DNA of 64,000 nt from Succinivibrio dextrinosolvens (GTDB taxonomy: Bacteria; Pseudomonadota; Gammaproteobacteria; Enterobacterales; Succinivibrionaceae): contig NZ_CP047056.1 in the NCBI RefSeq assembly GCF_011065405.1, positions 2,626,747 to 2,690,746 of the forward strand. Direction: 5' to 3'. The notes beneath the pieces are model-generated. The model was not told the origin of the DNA and ran no database searches. It was given only the letters and a program-made list of their open reading frames with translations. This document shows, piece after piece, positions 17,757-27,456 of this stretch. Positions within the stretch are counted from its first letter, which is position 1, and each line of letters begins with the position of its first letter. The translations under genes were made by a program, and so were the position numbers.

Positions 17757-19157
17757 TTATCTTAAGGTAATGTATAGGATAGTTCCGTTACGATTGATCT
17801 TTATAGCGGAGATCTTTCCCTTTTCCTTTTCAAGAGTAGTCTTCAGGTCGTGAAGAGTATTTACATCAGTTCTGTTAACACCGATGATAATGTCACCCTT
17901 GCGCAGTCCAAACATACTTGCAACTGATCCCTTGGCTACATCGGTAACCTCGACACCACCCTTATCTGAATTTGCAAAGGATGCACCTGCAAATGCAGGG
18001 GAGATTTCCTGTGATTCTTTAGCTGAAACTTTCTGAGTGGCATCAGAGCTTAACTTAACCTTGATATCCTGATACTTGCCGTCACGGAATACGGTAACGG
18101 TAATCTCATTGCCAGCTCTCTGGGTTGCAATTTCAGCTCTTAAAGCAGCAAAGGACTTAACCTTCTTGCCGTTGATTGCGGTGATGATATCACCGGACTT
18201 GATACCTGCCTTATCTGCGCCAGAATCCTTGATAACCTCGTTAACAAACGCACCAGTTGACTGATCATAGCCGAAGCTGTTTGCAAGATCTGCATTGAGT
18301 TCTGTTCCCTGAACACCTAAAAGACCACGTTTTACTTCACCGAATTTTAAGATCTGAGCGGTTACAGTTTTAACCATATTTGCTGGAATAGCAAAGCCGA
18401 TACCGATATTGCCTCCTGATGGAGCCATAATAGCAGTATTGATACCGATAAGCTTGCCTGACAGGTCAATTAGGGCACCACCTGAGTTACCAGAGTTGAT
18501 AGCAGCATCAGTCTGGATGAAGTTCTCAATGTTCTCGATATTCAGACCGGTTCTGCCTAAAGCTGAAACGATACCTGAGGTTACAGTCTGACCTAGTCCG
18601 TATGGGTTACCAATAGCGATAGCGAAGTCGCCAACCTCAAGCTCATCTGAATCTGCCATATCAATCTGAGTCAGATTCTTTGCATTCTCAAGCTTTAACA
18701 GCGCAAGATCAGTGTGGCTGTCACGGCCGATAAGTTTTGCGTTGAATTCGCGGCTGTCTGACAACTGAACCTTGATTTCATCTGCACCGTCGATAACGTG
18801 GTTGTTGGTTACAACCAGAGACTCTGCTGCATTGATGATTACACCTGAACCTAAGGCTCTGAATTCTCTCTGCTGAGTTCTGCCGTCACCAAAGCCGAAA
18901 GCATCACCCATTCCAGGGAACATGAATCTGAATTCGTCAGGAATTGAGAATCCCTGAACATCTTTTTTACCTTTTACTGAAATATTAACAACACCTGGAA
19001 GTACTTGTTTTAGCATTGGGGCTAGGGAAGGTGTGTTTCCCTTAGCTAGAAGATCTCCTAATATTGGAGCAGAGGCATTTGCGGTGTTGATTGTTGAAAA
19101 GACTGCTGCCGATGATAAAGCGATAATAGCGGAAGCGGTTCTAATCTTTTTTAGCAT
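17757..19157 (-). CDS. degQ: periplasmic serine protease, DegP/DegQ (Do) type
   Basis: A 466-residue HtrA protease/chaperone of the periplasm. A signal peptide covers residues 1-29 (KK, hydrophobic core, cleavage after ANA-SA). The catalytic triad is His120 (TNNHVI), Asp150 (SHTDLALL) and Ser225 (SGNSGGAL). Two PDZ domains follow, about 262-350 and 385-460. The LA loop is short, which favours DegQ over DegP. It degrades or holds misfolded envelope proteins. It is directly downstream of zapG (29-nt gap), as in the E. coli yhcB-degQ-degS neighbourhood, supporting the degQ name; degS is displaced to 9232-10311. Start ATG 19157 follows AGGAG. Confidence 0.9.
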   Translation of the reverse strand: MLKKIRTASAIIALSSAAVFSTINTANASAPILGDLLAKGNTPSLAPMLKQVLPGVVNISVKGKKDVQGFSIPDEFRFMFPGMGDAFGFGDGRTQQREFRALGSGVIINAAESLVVTNNHVIDGADEIKVQLSDSREFNAKLIGRDSHTDLALLKLENAKNLTQIDMADSDELEVGDFAIAIGNPYGLGQTVTSGIVSALGRTGLNIENIENFIQTDAAINSGNSGGALIDLSGKLIGINTAIMAPSGGNIGIGFAIPANMVKTVTAQILKFGEVKRGLLGVQGTELNADLANSFGYDQSTGAFVNEVIKDSGADKAGIKSGDIITAINGKKVKSFAALRAEIATQRAGNEITVTVFRDGKYQDIKVKLSSDATQKVSAKESQEISPAFAGASFANSDKGGVEVTDVAKGSVASMFGLRKGDIIIGVNRTDVNTLHDLKTTLEKEKGKISAIKINRNGTILYITLR

Positions 19158-19185
19158 GTAATAAACTCCTAACGGAAAAAAATAA

Positions 19186-19719
19186 TCATACTTTAAGCGG
19201 TTCCTCCTCCTTTATCTCTTTTTTAGGTTCTTCAACGCTGACGTTAGGCTTTTCGTCTGGTGCTTGCTCAACAACAGTTGCGGCCTCAGTCTGCATTACT
19301 GGATTCTTAAGAACATCAGGAGCAGGAATTGAACTTTTTACTGTTTCAATCTTATCTTCACTTTCAATTTTATTTGCAGTTGCTTTTTCTTCTTTTCCTC
19401 TATAAGCAGACATTTGACTCATATCCTCTTCTAGGAAATGGTGTAAACCAGATTCCTTTGGAGCAATCTTCTGTGTAGTTTCTCTTAGAAACTGCAGATA
19501 TTGTCTGTGGGATGAATCTAGTTCACCGAACATATCCAAAGAAGTTTTTACGAATCTGTCCAGTGTCCTATGAGCTTTTATGGCTTCACGTTTGGACTTT
19601 AAAAGCTCATCCTTGACTCTTTTATGCTTATAAATCTGAGCCATGACGATGTAGCAAACTAAAGCTCCTACGATGAATCCCCCGATGAACAGGGTTATTC
19701 CAATTACGTAAAAGTTCAT
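19186..19719 (-). CDS. zapG: ZapG/YhcB family inner-membrane protein (DUF1043)
   Basis: A 177-residue protein with one N-terminal transmembrane helix (about residues 5-27, rich in Gly/Ile/Val), a basic heptad-like stretch (about 30-75) likely to be coiled coil, and a long, acidic, low-complexity C-terminal tail. This layout is that of YhcB/ZapG, linked in E. coli to cell division and envelope growth. The position next to a degQ-like gene is the classic neighbourhood and strengthens the call. The two genes are co-oriented with a 29-nt gap and are probably co-transcribed. The tail beyond residue 95 is variable in the family. Confidence 0.85.
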   Translation of the reverse strand: MNFYVIGITLFIGGFIVGALVCYIVMAQIYKHKRVKDELLKSKREAIKAHRTLDRFVKTSLDMFGELDSSHRQYLQFLRETTQKIAPKESGLHHFLEEDMSQMSAYRGKEEKATANKIESEDKIETVKSSIPAPDVLKNPVMQTEAATVVEQAPDEKPNVSVEEPKKEIKEEEPLKV

Positions 19720-20000
19720 ATTTCACCTATATATGCAAAGTGGTTATGGCCAAAGTGGTTAATCACTTTGTACGAATGAAGATTAGATTTTATTTCTTAG
19801 AAGAAACTTAGATTTGAACATGCAATATTTTCAAATATGTTTTCTCTCTAGTCCTACTTTTATTATGAATTATTTTTAATAACATTAGTATTTGATTTTG
19901 ATAAAAATATGAGATGTTGCTAAACATTTTTACTAATTGTTTCATAAAATAGCAGTCATTAAGAAAATTTCTCAAACGATAAAGATGATCGAGGCAGTAT

Positions 20001-21116
20001 ATGATCATAAAAAACGGCTTAATTTTTACCCCGGAAGGCACCTTTTCAGAGCGCAATATTTACATAGAAAATGAAAGATTTTCCGAATCAGCAGATGATA
20101 ATCTACAGATAGATGCTTCAGAATGTTATGTACTGCCTGGCTTTATAGATATTCATTTTCACGGCTGTATGAACGCTGATTTTATGGATGGAGAAGATTC
20201 CTCTCTAAAGACCATCTGCCGCTATGAAGCTATGCACGGAATAACCTCTGTGACACCTGCTTCGATGACCATGTCCGAGGACTCAATTTCAAAGGCTCTT
20301 AAGTGTGCAGCTTCATTCAAGGCAGAGGATGATATGGCTTCACTAGAAGGAGTTTATCTTGAGGGGCCTTTTATAAGCTCTAAAAAACTTGGGGCCCAGA
20401 ATTCGCTGTATGTAAGGGAGCCGGATGAAAAGCTTTTAGAGAAATTTATCAGTGATTCTTCAGGAATGATCAGAACTGTGGCTATTGCCCCTGAAGTTAA
20501 TAATGCGCTTAATCTCATAACAAAATTCAAAGACAGAGTAAATTTTTCTGTCGCTCATACTGATGCCGATTATGATGAGGCTTATAAGGGCTTTGAAGCT
20601 GGTGCCAGAGAGCTTACCCACTGTTTTAATGCTATGAATTCAATTCATCACAGAGCTCCTGGTCCGATATGTGCGGCAGCTGAGTTTACAGATGTTTTTT
20701 CTGAGATTATCTGCGATGGTGTACATATTCAAAAAGGTGCTGTAAGACTTGCATTCAGAGTATTTGAAAATATGGTGATGATCTCTGACTCCATGGAGGC
20801 TACAGGACTTGAAAACGGCGTTTATGCTCTTGGGGGGCAGAAGGTTGAAGTTAAAGACAAGCTTGCAACTTTAGAGAATGGTGTGATAGCTGGTTCAGTA
20901 ACTAATCTTTATGAGTGTTTTAGAACCGCAGTAAAGGATATGAATATCCCTCTTTATAAGGCTGTTTTCGCCTGTACCAGAAATCCTGCCAGATCTGTCA
21001 GGATCTTTGATAAGACTGGTTCTATTGAGATTGGCAAGAGAGCTGATGCTCTGATTGTAGATAAAAAGACCCTGGAGCTTATTCATGTTATTCTAAGAGG
21101 AAAACTTCTCTTTTAA
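20001..21116 (+). CDS. nagA: N-acetylglucosamine-6-phosphate deacetylase
   Basis: A 371-residue amidohydrolase that removes the acetyl group from GlcNAc-6-P to give glucosamine-6-P, in amino-sugar and cell-wall recycling. The metal-site motif PGFIDIHFHG is at about residues 48-57, EGPF near 122, AHTDADYDEA near 183, LTHCFNAMN near 207, and ISDSMEATG near 262 with the catalytic Asp. Start at ATG 20001 behind GAGG. No nagB or transport gene is adjacent; the downstream beta-helix and MalY genes share the strand but are 150 bp away. The usual length is about 380 residues, so it is complete. Confidence 0.92.
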   Translation: MIIKNGLIFTPEGTFSERNIYIENERFSESADDNLQIDASECYVLPGFIDIHFHGCMNADFMDGEDSSLKTICRYEAMHGITSVTPASMTMSEDSISKALKCAASFKAEDDMASLEGVYLEGPFISSKKLGAQNSLYVREPDEKLLEKFISDSSGMIRTVAIAPEVNNALNLITKFKDRVNFSVAHTDADYDEAYKGFEAGARELTHCFNAMNSIHHRAPGPICAAAEFTDVFSEIICDGVHIQKGAVRLAFRVFENMVMISDSMEATGLENGVYALGGQKVEVKDKLATLENGVIAGSVTNLYECFRTAVKDMNIPLYKAVFACTRNPARSVRIFDKTGSIEIGKRADALIVDKKTLELIHVILRGKLLF

Positions 21117-21265
21117 CGGTTTTGAGACAAGTTGCAGAATCCTAAAAGATAATTTTTTTACAACTGATAATTCTTTTTACTTTGCTCAATATTCTTATGT
21201 TTCTGTTGTGTTAAACTCGCAACATCCGTTTTTTTATTTTACACAGCGAAAATTATTTATTAGAT

Positions 21266-22114
21266 ATGAACAAGATTGAACACAAGGAATTTGAAGGCGA
21301 AAGACCACTTTTTTATCAAAATGATCTCGAACTATCAAATATTAAAGTTTTAAATGGCGAGTCTGCAATCAAAGAGTGTACCAATGTTATCTGCACAGAT
21401 TCATCCTTCAATGGAAAATATCCATTCTGGCATGCCAATCACGCAAAGATTGAAAAATGTACCTTTGAAACTGGCGGAAGGGCTGCTATTTGGTACTCTC
21501 AAGATTTATCCATGAAAGATTCTCTGGTTATTGCTCCCAAAATGTTCAGACGCTGCAAAGGTCTGGATCTTGAGAATGTTGAGTTCACTGATGCTCTTGA
21601 GACTCTATGGGACTGTACCAACATCAAGGTTAAAAATATCAAGGCAGTTCATGCTGACTATATTTTTATGAACAGCTCCAATATTGAAGTAGAGAACTTT
21701 GAACTACACGGTAATTATTCATTTCAGAACTGTACCAACGTAAAAATAAAGAACAGCAATCTTGAAACTAAGGATGCCTTTTGGGAAGCTAAAAATGTAA
21801 CCGTGGAGAATTGTTCCATTTCAGGTGAGTTCTTAGGTTGGCACTCAGAAAATCTGACCCTTATTAACTGTAGTATCAAGGGGACTCAGCCTCTGTGTTA
21901 TGCAAAGAATCTTAAGCTTATCAACTGCACCTTTGATCCTGACTGCGATCTGGCTTTTGAGTATTCTTCAATTCAGGCTGAGATTAAAGGGCATGTTACC
22001 AGCATTAAGAATCCGCTTACTGGTTCAATCAAGGTTGATTCTGTTGGTGAGATTATTAGAGATGCAAATGCAAAAGCTCCTAATGACTGTGTAATAGAGG
22101 TTGTTAATGGGTAA
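21266..22114 (+). CDS. DUF3737 family right-handed beta-helix protein
   Basis: A 282-residue protein built of repeating 20-22-residue turns (LSNIKVLNGES, IEKCTFETGG, VKIKNSNLE, VTVENCSISG, LTLINCSIKG, LKLINCTFD), the pattern of a right-handed beta-helix. The family is widespread in gut bacteria and of unknown function. No signal peptide is visible, so it is likely cytoplasmic. Its stop overlaps the start of the following aminotransferase gene by 8 nt, which implies translational coupling and a shared transcript; the same pair being adjacent suggests a related job, but the link is only inference. Start ATG 21266 has a weak ribosome-binding site. Confidence 0.85.
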   Translation: MNKIEHKEFEGERPLFYQNDLELSNIKVLNGESAIKECTNVICTDSSFNGKYPFWHANHAKIEKCTFETGGRAAIWYSQDLSMKDSLVIAPKMFRRCKGLDLENVEFTDALETLWDCTNIKVKNIKAVHADYIFMNSSNIEVENFELHGNYSFQNCTNVKIKNSNLETKDAFWEAKNVTVENCSISGEFLGWHSENLTLINCSIKGTQPLCYAKNLKLINCTFDPDCDLAFEYSSIQAEIKGHVTSIKNPLTGSIKVDSVGEIIRDANAKAPNDCVIEVVNG

Positions 22115-23267
22115 GTTTAACTTTGATGAGAAGGTAGAGCGTCGCGGTACCTTCTCCTATAAGTGGGATTCGATTGATGATCCTAATCTGCTCCCTCTAT
22201 GGGTAGCAGATATGGATTTCAAGGTTGCGCCTCCAATCTATGCCGCGGTAAATAAATGTGCACAGCATGGTGTCTTTGGCTACGCAACAGAGAATGATGA
22301 CTACTATAATGCCATAATCTCTTTTAATAAAAGACATTACGGAGTTGAACTTGATCGCGAATGGATAATGCCTGTACCGGGGATTGTTCCTGCTCTTACG
22401 GCTGTACTTCAGGCTTTAACTCAACCTGGAGACGAAGTGATTCTGCAGACTCCTGCCTATAACTGTTTTTTCAGCTGTATCAGAAATTCAGGTCTGGTTG
22501 CCTCAGAAAATCATCTTGCCTATAAGGAAGGTAAGTTTTTTATTGATTTTGATAATCTTGAGAAACTGGCATCCTCAGAGAAGGCAAGAGTTCTTCTGGT
22601 CTGCAATCCTCATAATCCATCCGGAAGACTGTGGAAACTTGAAGAGCTGCAGCGTTTATCTGAAATAGCCAAAAAACACAATCTTATTGTGATATCTGAT
22701 GAAATTCACTGTGATATCAGACCAAACGGCAGTAAATTCCATTCTTTCTCCACCATTGACGAGAGCTACAACGATCACCTGATTACTCTTGGTGCTCCAA
22801 GCAAGACCTTTAATATTGCAGGTCTTAAGAGTGCTCATGTTATCTGCAGAAATAAAGACTACAGATACAAGATAGACCGTCAGATCAACATCAATGAAAT
22901 CTGCGATGTTAACGTGTTCGGTGTGGCTTCCACCATTGCTGCCTACACGGAATGTGATGACTGGCTGTATGAGCTTAATGACTACATCCAGGAGAATTAT
23001 CAGATTTTAAAGAATTTCTTTGCTGAGAATTATCCAAAGATTAAGGTTGCAGATCTTGAGAGTACCTATCTTGCCTGGGTGGACTGCTCATGTATGAAAC
23101 TTAGTGGCGAGGAGATTAAGAATAAGCTTATAAGGGAAGGAAAACTGTATATTAATGACGGTGAGATGTATCACTCTCCTCTGAACAGTTTTATTCGTGT
23201 AAATCTTGCCTGTACCAAGGATACTTTAAAGAATGCTTTAAGTCGTTTTAAAAAGGTGTTCGGCTAA
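22107..23267 (+). CDS. MalY/PatB-family PLP aminotransferase / cystathionine beta-lyase
   Basis: A 386-residue fold-type I PLP enzyme. The cofactor lysine is Lys233 in GAPSKTFNIAGLK, ISDEIHCDI at about 196-204 binds the pyridine ring, and NPHNPSG at 167-173 is the class I/II aminotransferase motif. The N-terminus FNFDEKVERRGTFSYKWD is characteristic of the PatB/MalY (C-S lyase) group, which breaks cystathionine or cysteine C-S bonds to release pyruvate and ammonia. Start at ATG 22107 inside the end of the DUF3737 gene; a longer frame from a TTG two codons earlier is less likely. Followed by a very strong terminator. Confidence 0.9.
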   Translation: MGKFNFDEKVERRGTFSYKWDSIDDPNLLPLWVADMDFKVAPPIYAAVNKCAQHGVFGYATENDDYYNAIISFNKRHYGVELDREWIMPVPGIVPALTAVLQALTQPGDEVILQTPAYNCFFSCIRNSGLVASENHLAYKEGKFFIDFDNLEKLASSEKARVLLVCNPHNPSGRLWKLEELQRLSEIAKKHNLIVISDEIHCDIRPNGSKFHSFSTIDESYNDHLITLGAPSKTFNIAGLKSAHVICRNKDYRYKIDRQININEICDVNVFGVASTIAAYTECDDWLYELNDYIQENYQILKNFFAENYPKIKVADLESTYLAWVDCSCMKLSGEEIKNKLIREGKLYINDGEMYHSPLNSFIRVNLACTKDTLKNALSRFKKVFG

Positions 23268-23329
23268 TTTTGATTACAAATTTTAGCAATGGTGAGATGG
23301 TAAAATCATCAAACTGATTTCTTTCTACG

Positions 23330-23384
23330 AAAGTCCTATGACTTTTTGTGCTTTACTTGCAAAAGTCATAGGACTTTTTTGTTT
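23330..23384. terminator. 17-bp perfect bidirectional terminator
   Basis: Inverted arms at 23330-23346 and 23361-23377 match over all 17 bases (core AGTCCTATGACT), with a 14-nt loop and T-rich run after the right arm. It ends the DUF3737-MalY transcript and insulates the mobile-element island that follows. Confidence 0.93.
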
Positions 23385-23452
23385 TTTACTTTCTAAAAAC
23401 ATGCGTCTCTAGCTAAACTTACAATAGAATCGCTTAAATTCAAGGTGCCAGT

Positions 23453-23528
23453 ATGTACAGAGACATTCTTAACAATCTAGAGCAGTGGAAAACAAAAAAA
23501 CACAGAAAACCGCTACTACTCACAGGGG
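23453..23528 (+). pseudogene. N-terminal stub of an AAA_14/DUF4143-type ATPase, cut by IS607
   Basis: ATG 23453 behind AAGGTG opens a frame encoding MYRDILNNLEQWK and KPLLLTG. In AAA_14 ATPases this sequence is followed directly by the Walker A residues (ARQVGKT). Here it breaks off at a GGGG run (23525-23528), exactly where IS607-type elements insert (GG dinucleotides). The rest of the gene is not found on the other side of the element, so it has been lost or moved. Confidence 0.7.
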
Positions 23529-23975
23529 TAATTAACTGTTTTGTTAAATCTATAAATAGATTATAATAGTTAATAAATTTTATAGGTTAATTACATGAAC
23601 AAAATTATTCCAATCGGACAAGCAGCTAAAATATTAGGAGTTCATGTTCAGACATTAAGAAACTGGGAAAAGTCAGGAAAATTAAAACCAGACAGTATAT
23701 CGCCTGGCGGTACCAGAAGATACAGTCTTGAACATATTCTTTCTCTTTCAGGTATGAGCTTACCTGTTCAGACAGATAACAGATACACTGTTGCGTATGC
23801 AAGAGTAAGTAGTCGCGATCAAAAAAAAGACCTAAAAAGACAGGCGCAGGTGCTTGAGTTATACTGTGCTGAACATGGATATGAGTATGAGATGATTACC
23901 GATTTAGGCTCGGGCATGAATTACTATAAAAAAGGCCTGACCTCTTTAATCAACAAAATTCTCAATAATGAAGTT

Positions 23976-25805
23976 ATGGCGCCAACACGATCAGATCATT
24001 ATCTCAAATCTGTTGAAGCCTGATTTTCAACCAAATCGGCAGGTAATTGTGCCAATTTACAAATTTACAAATCTTTGTCAAAAGCCCTGTTTTATAGTCA
24101 GGCACGACAAAGTGCCAAGGTTATTCACTAACTTTGGCTTTGTTCTTTCAAAATATGATTCAAAGGATTAAATCTAAGTTCGTTTAGCCTTGATTTTATG
24201 TCTTCCTCTAGCAAACTTACCAAGTGGCGTATCATCATTGATACTGGCCTCAAAACCGGTTTCTTTTAGATTGTCAGGAATGTCATTGCCTGTTGGCTCA
24301 GCCTCTTTGTAGACAATGCCGATGAGACCTTCATCGTTCTCAAGCTCTGACATATCCCTGGTAAAGAATGCTTTCATGAACTTGAATCCATAATCATCTT
24401 TCTGTGCAAGCATTCTCAGTGTCTTGAAAGACCATGGTTTATTGTAGTGGTAAGGAATATTGTCCCTGATGTAGCTAAGAATATTGAATGCCATTTTGGT
24501 GTAGATTGTGCTGTTGTTTATATAGTCTCTATTCCTTAATGGCAGCTGATCCTGCTCAAAGACCACATCCAGTACCCAGTGCATTGATTCAACCTTCCAT
24601 CTCTGGAGAATGATTTTAAGCATGGTATCGGCAAATTCCTTATCCAGTCCATCTATAACCAGAGAGCTGATATAGAATCTGTCTTCATTCTCAACTATGG
24701 TATTAGAGTTTTTGTAAATTCTTGTGGTTCTTACTCTTATCACAGAATTGACATCAGGCCACTTTTTGCGCATTTCCTTAGAGAGGGCGTACTTGGCATC
24801 AAGAATTGCAATCTCTTTGCCTTCCTTTCTGCCATGAGCCTCAAAGACCATGGTAGATGAAACAGATTCCCCTGGATATTTATCCATATCGTAGAATTGA
24901 AATCCGGTTTTTACGTCATCTATCAGATTACCCTGATTGTCTTTCAGACAAACCAGAAAGTCGGCATTGGCATCAACCACAGCCTTTACAGTATATGGTC
25001 TGGTATTTATGGCATCCCAGGTGAGGATTGCATTTCTCAGATTCAGAGCTTTAATCATATCCAGAATTACTTCTGCCTCATGATTTTTCTTGTCTACAGT
25101 TCTCTGGGAGAGAGTAATTCCGTAGGTTGAGGAATGCAGACTAACGATGTCGATGCCAGAATCTTTTCGTGCATCATTACCGTTCTTGCTTGATCTTGTT
25201 GCATTGATATTCTGTCCATCTGCTGCTATTACCTCTCTTTCTTTTAAGGGTACTGAACCCAATGGTTTCTCTGAGAGTTCTCTATGATTGGCAAAGTAGT
25301 TTGTTAGGAAGTTTACCGTTTCATTAGTATTAAGAATGCTTACTACTCTTCTTAAGGTCTGCTCTGATGGAACGTCATCATCCAAACCATAGAAACTTTC
25401 TTTAAGCCAAGGCAGCTTTTCTAACCAAAACAGTCTCTGTTCTCTTGCGTCATTACAGTTACATATTCTGGCTAAAATAACTATAGAGCATATGACACTC
25501 AGAGGATAGATAATGCGATCCTGTGCTCGAGGATCAGTTAAATTCAGCTCAACAATTCTCTGAAGAAAGGAAGCATCGTTAATAGTATTGTCAAAAGCAT
25601 TCTGGTCAGTTGAAGTCATTTTTATTCTTTCGTATCCGTTACAATTACAGGGAAAGGATATTAATTATTCAACATTAAGTTTGATCCGTGAATCACATTT
25701 TGAAAGAACAAAATCAGTAGGTTAACTAACTGATTAATTTACATTAATTTTTGTAAATTACAAATTTGTAACTATGTGAGCGCCATCATATGGTGTTGAC
25801 GCCAT
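23976..25805 (-). mobile_element. ISAs1-family insertion with 11-bp target duplication
   Basis: Ends are inverted repeats: ATGGCGCCAACAC at the left and, on the minus strand at the right, ATGGCGTCAACAC. ATAATGAAGTT is present immediately outside both ends (23965-23975 and 25806-25816), a perfect 11-bp target duplication in the resolvase gene. Total length 1830 bp. Confidence 0.92.
24174..25619 (-). CDS. ISAs1-family (H-repeat-type) DDE transposase
   Basis: A 481-residue transposase. IAADGQNINATRSSK near 131 holds the first Asp, AILTWDAINTR near 200 the second, and RWKVESMHWVLDVVFEQD near 350 the Glu and the family's most conserved block. It is somewhat longer than typical ISAs1 proteins (about 370-400) owing to a charged C-terminal tail with KIKAKRT at the end. 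The frame is open and the element has intact ends, so it may be functional. It reads against the interrupted IS607 resolvase. Confidence 0.9.
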   Translation of the reverse strand: MTSTDQNAFDNTINDASFLQRIVELNLTDPRAQDRIIYPLSVICSIVILARICNCNDAREQRLFWLEKLPWLKESFYGLDDDVPSEQTLRRVVSILNTNETVNFLTNYFANHRELSEKPLGSVPLKEREVIAADGQNINATRSSKNGNDARKDSGIDIVSLHSSTYGITLSQRTVDKKNHEAEVILDMIKALNLRNAILTWDAINTRPYTVKAVVDANADFLVCLKDNQGNLIDDVKTGFQFYDMDKYPGESVSSTMVFEAHGRKEGKEIAILDAKYALSKEMRKKWPDVNSVIRVRTTRIYKNSNTIVENEDRFYISSLVIDGLDKEFADTMLKIILQRWKVESMHWVLDVVFEQDQLPLRNRDYINNSTIYTKMAFNILSYIRDNIPYHYNKPWSFKTLRMLAQKDDYGFKFMKAFFTRDMSELENDEGLIGIVYKEAEPTGNDIPDNLKETGFEASINDDTPLGKFARGRHKIKAKRT

Positions 25806-26079
25806 ATAATGAAGTTAAAAGACTGGTGCTTACGCACAAAGACAGATTATTAAGATTCGGAGCAGAACTTATATTTTCAATCTGTGAAGCAAAAGGTGTT
25901 GAAGTAGTTATTATAAACCGCGGAGAGAATAAGCCTAGTTTTGAAGAAGATTTAGCTAAGGATGTTCTTGAAATAATAAACGTATTTTCTGCCAGACTGT
26001 ATGGAAGCAGAAGTAAAAAGAATAAGAAACTATTAGAGAAAATTAAAGAAGCGGCAGAAGCTGAAAGGTAACAGAAGGA

Positions 26080-27378
26080 ATGATTGTAGGACAGGTTATA
26101 GAGCTTAAGGCAAACAATAAGTTTTTCACTTATTGCAGAAAAGCCTTTGGTGTAAGACGATTTGCCTACAACTGGGCTGTAGCGAAGTTTAAAAAGGACT
26201 ATGCTGCACACATTGCAGCCATGGACCGATATAACAAAGAGCTGGCTGAATACAAAAAATCACCTCTTCAGTCGACAGTGGCTCCTGTAAAGCCTAAGCT
26301 GCCAACATGGCAGGATTACAAGAAAGAATTCAATGCCATCAGGCTGGAAGAATATCCATTCACATACGAAGTAACCAAATATGCCTCTCAGCAGGCTTTT
26401 GCCAACTTCGGAAAAGCAGTATCCAACTACTTTGAAAATGTCAAAAAAAGAAAGAAGGCAAAGGTAAAGCAGAACAGTAAAAAAAGAAAAGCCTTCTTTC
26501 CTAAATTCAAGAAGAAGAGTTATCAGCAGGGAAAATTCTATATTGGCGGAGACCAGGTAAAGATTGTTACAGGCCAAGCCTGTTCAAAGAAACTGGAAAA
26601 CCACAGTACCAAACAATACATGAATATACCAAATTTTGGCTATGTTCAACTTAAAGAAAAACTAAGATTCAACGGTCACATAAATGGAGTAACCATCTCA
26701 CAGCGAGCTGACCGCATCTATGCCTCATTCAGTATAGAAATAACCGATGAGGAATACTTAAGAACACATAAGGCAGCAGTGCAGAACAATACTGCAGCAG
26801 GAATTGATTTAGGTCTGAAATCTGCTCTGATGTTATCAGACGGGATCAGTATTGATTCTCCTAAACCATTAAAAGCAAAACTTAGAAAACTTGCAAGATT
26901 ACAGAGACAGCTGAACCGTAAACAGCATCCAAGAGCCAAGGGTGATAAGACGAAGCTGTCCCGTAATTACATAAAACATTCAAGAAAGGTAAGTAAGCTC
27001 TATCTTTCCATTGCCAACATCCGTGAAGATTATTCACAGAAGATTACCTCTATTCTGGCTAACCACTATGAATACCTCTGTATGGAGGATTTAAACGTGA
27101 AAGGCATGATGGCAAACCATAAGCTTTCAAGAGCAATCAGTGATGTTGGATTCTACAATATCAAGAAGAATCTTACATATAAAATGGAGTTCAAACACAG
27201 AAAACTCCAGGAAGTAGATAGATTTTATGCAAGCTCTAAGAGCTGCAGTAAGTGTGGGGCACTGAAAAAAGATTTAACGCTCAGAGACAGAGTCTATGAA
27301 TGTCCTGAATGTGGATTGACAATAGATCGCGATCTGAACGCAGCAATTAATCTTAGACAAAAGATAAAAATCGAATAG
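26080..27378 (+). CDS. tnpB: TnpB, RNA-guided nuclease of the IS607 element
   Basis: A 432-residue TnpB, the ancestor-like relative of Cas12. The RuvC residues are Asp243 (GIDLGLK), Glu336 (CMEDLNVKG) and Asp418 (DRDLNAAINL); a zinc ribbon is made by Cys389/392 and Cys408/411 (CSKCG and CPECG). The N-terminal basic wedge region has a lysine-rich insert at about 122-150. In studied elements TnpB uses an omegaRNA from the element's right end to cleave the empty donor site and so helps retention. It begins 8 nt after the resolvase stop, an operon-like arrangement. All catalytic residues are present. With the resolvase broken, this nuclease may still be expressed. Confidence 0.92.
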   Translation: MIVGQVIELKANNKFFTYCRKAFGVRRFAYNWAVAKFKKDYAAHIAAMDRYNKELAEYKKSPLQSTVAPVKPKLPTWQDYKKEFNAIRLEEYPFTYEVTKYASQQAFANFGKAVSNYFENVKKRKKAKVKQNSKKRKAFFPKFKKKSYQQGKFYIGGDQVKIVTGQACSKKLENHSTKQYMNIPNFGYVQLKEKLRFNGHINGVTISQRADRIYASFSIEITDEEYLRTHKAAVQNNTAAGIDLGLKSALMLSDGISIDSPKPLKAKLRKLARLQRQLNRKQHPRAKGDKTKLSRNYIKHSRKVSKLYLSIANIREDYSQKITSILANHYEYLCMEDLNVKGMMANHKLSRAISDVGFYNIKKNLTYKMEFKHRKLQEVDRFYASSKSCSKCGALKKDLTLRDRVYECPECGLTIDRDLNAAINLRQKIKIE

Positions 27379-27456
27379 TATGTAGAGAATGGAAATAAAT
27401 TTAACGGACGCAATTTCCAGACTCTAGGTACTTCAAAATAAGCTTGTATTCCTAGG
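27290..27456 (+). ncRNA. candidate omegaRNA (reRNA) of the IS607 TnpB
   Basis: The 3' end of tnpB and the 78 nt that follow make up the right end of the element, where omegaRNAs of known TnpB systems are encoded. The tail ends in a hairpin CTAGGTAC (27424-27431) with GTATTCCTAG (27446-27455). The guide would then be the flanking sequence starting TTCATCATAGC. The start is arbitrary; the assignment is by analogy. Confidence 0.45.

Larger units (their letters stand above)
23595..26071 (+). pseudogene. IS607 serine recombinase (TnpA), interrupted by ISAs1
   Basis: The 5' part (23595-23975) encodes 127 residues: an excisionase/MerR-type HTH (IGQAAKILGVHVQTLRNWEK) then the serine-recombinase start VAYARVSSRDQ with the nucleophile Ser. 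The 3' part resumes at 25817 (KRLVLTHKDRLLRFGAELIF) and ends at 26071. Joining the two across one copy of the 11-bp duplication gives a continuous 211-residue IS607 resolvase with no other defect. The gene is therefore broken only by the insertion, and clean excision would restore it. Confidence 0.9.

Noticed and set aside
25786-26211. 141-codon minus-strand frame across the IS607 resolvase end and tnpB start
   Set aside because: Opposite two recognised genes and crosses their boundary; no supporting motif.
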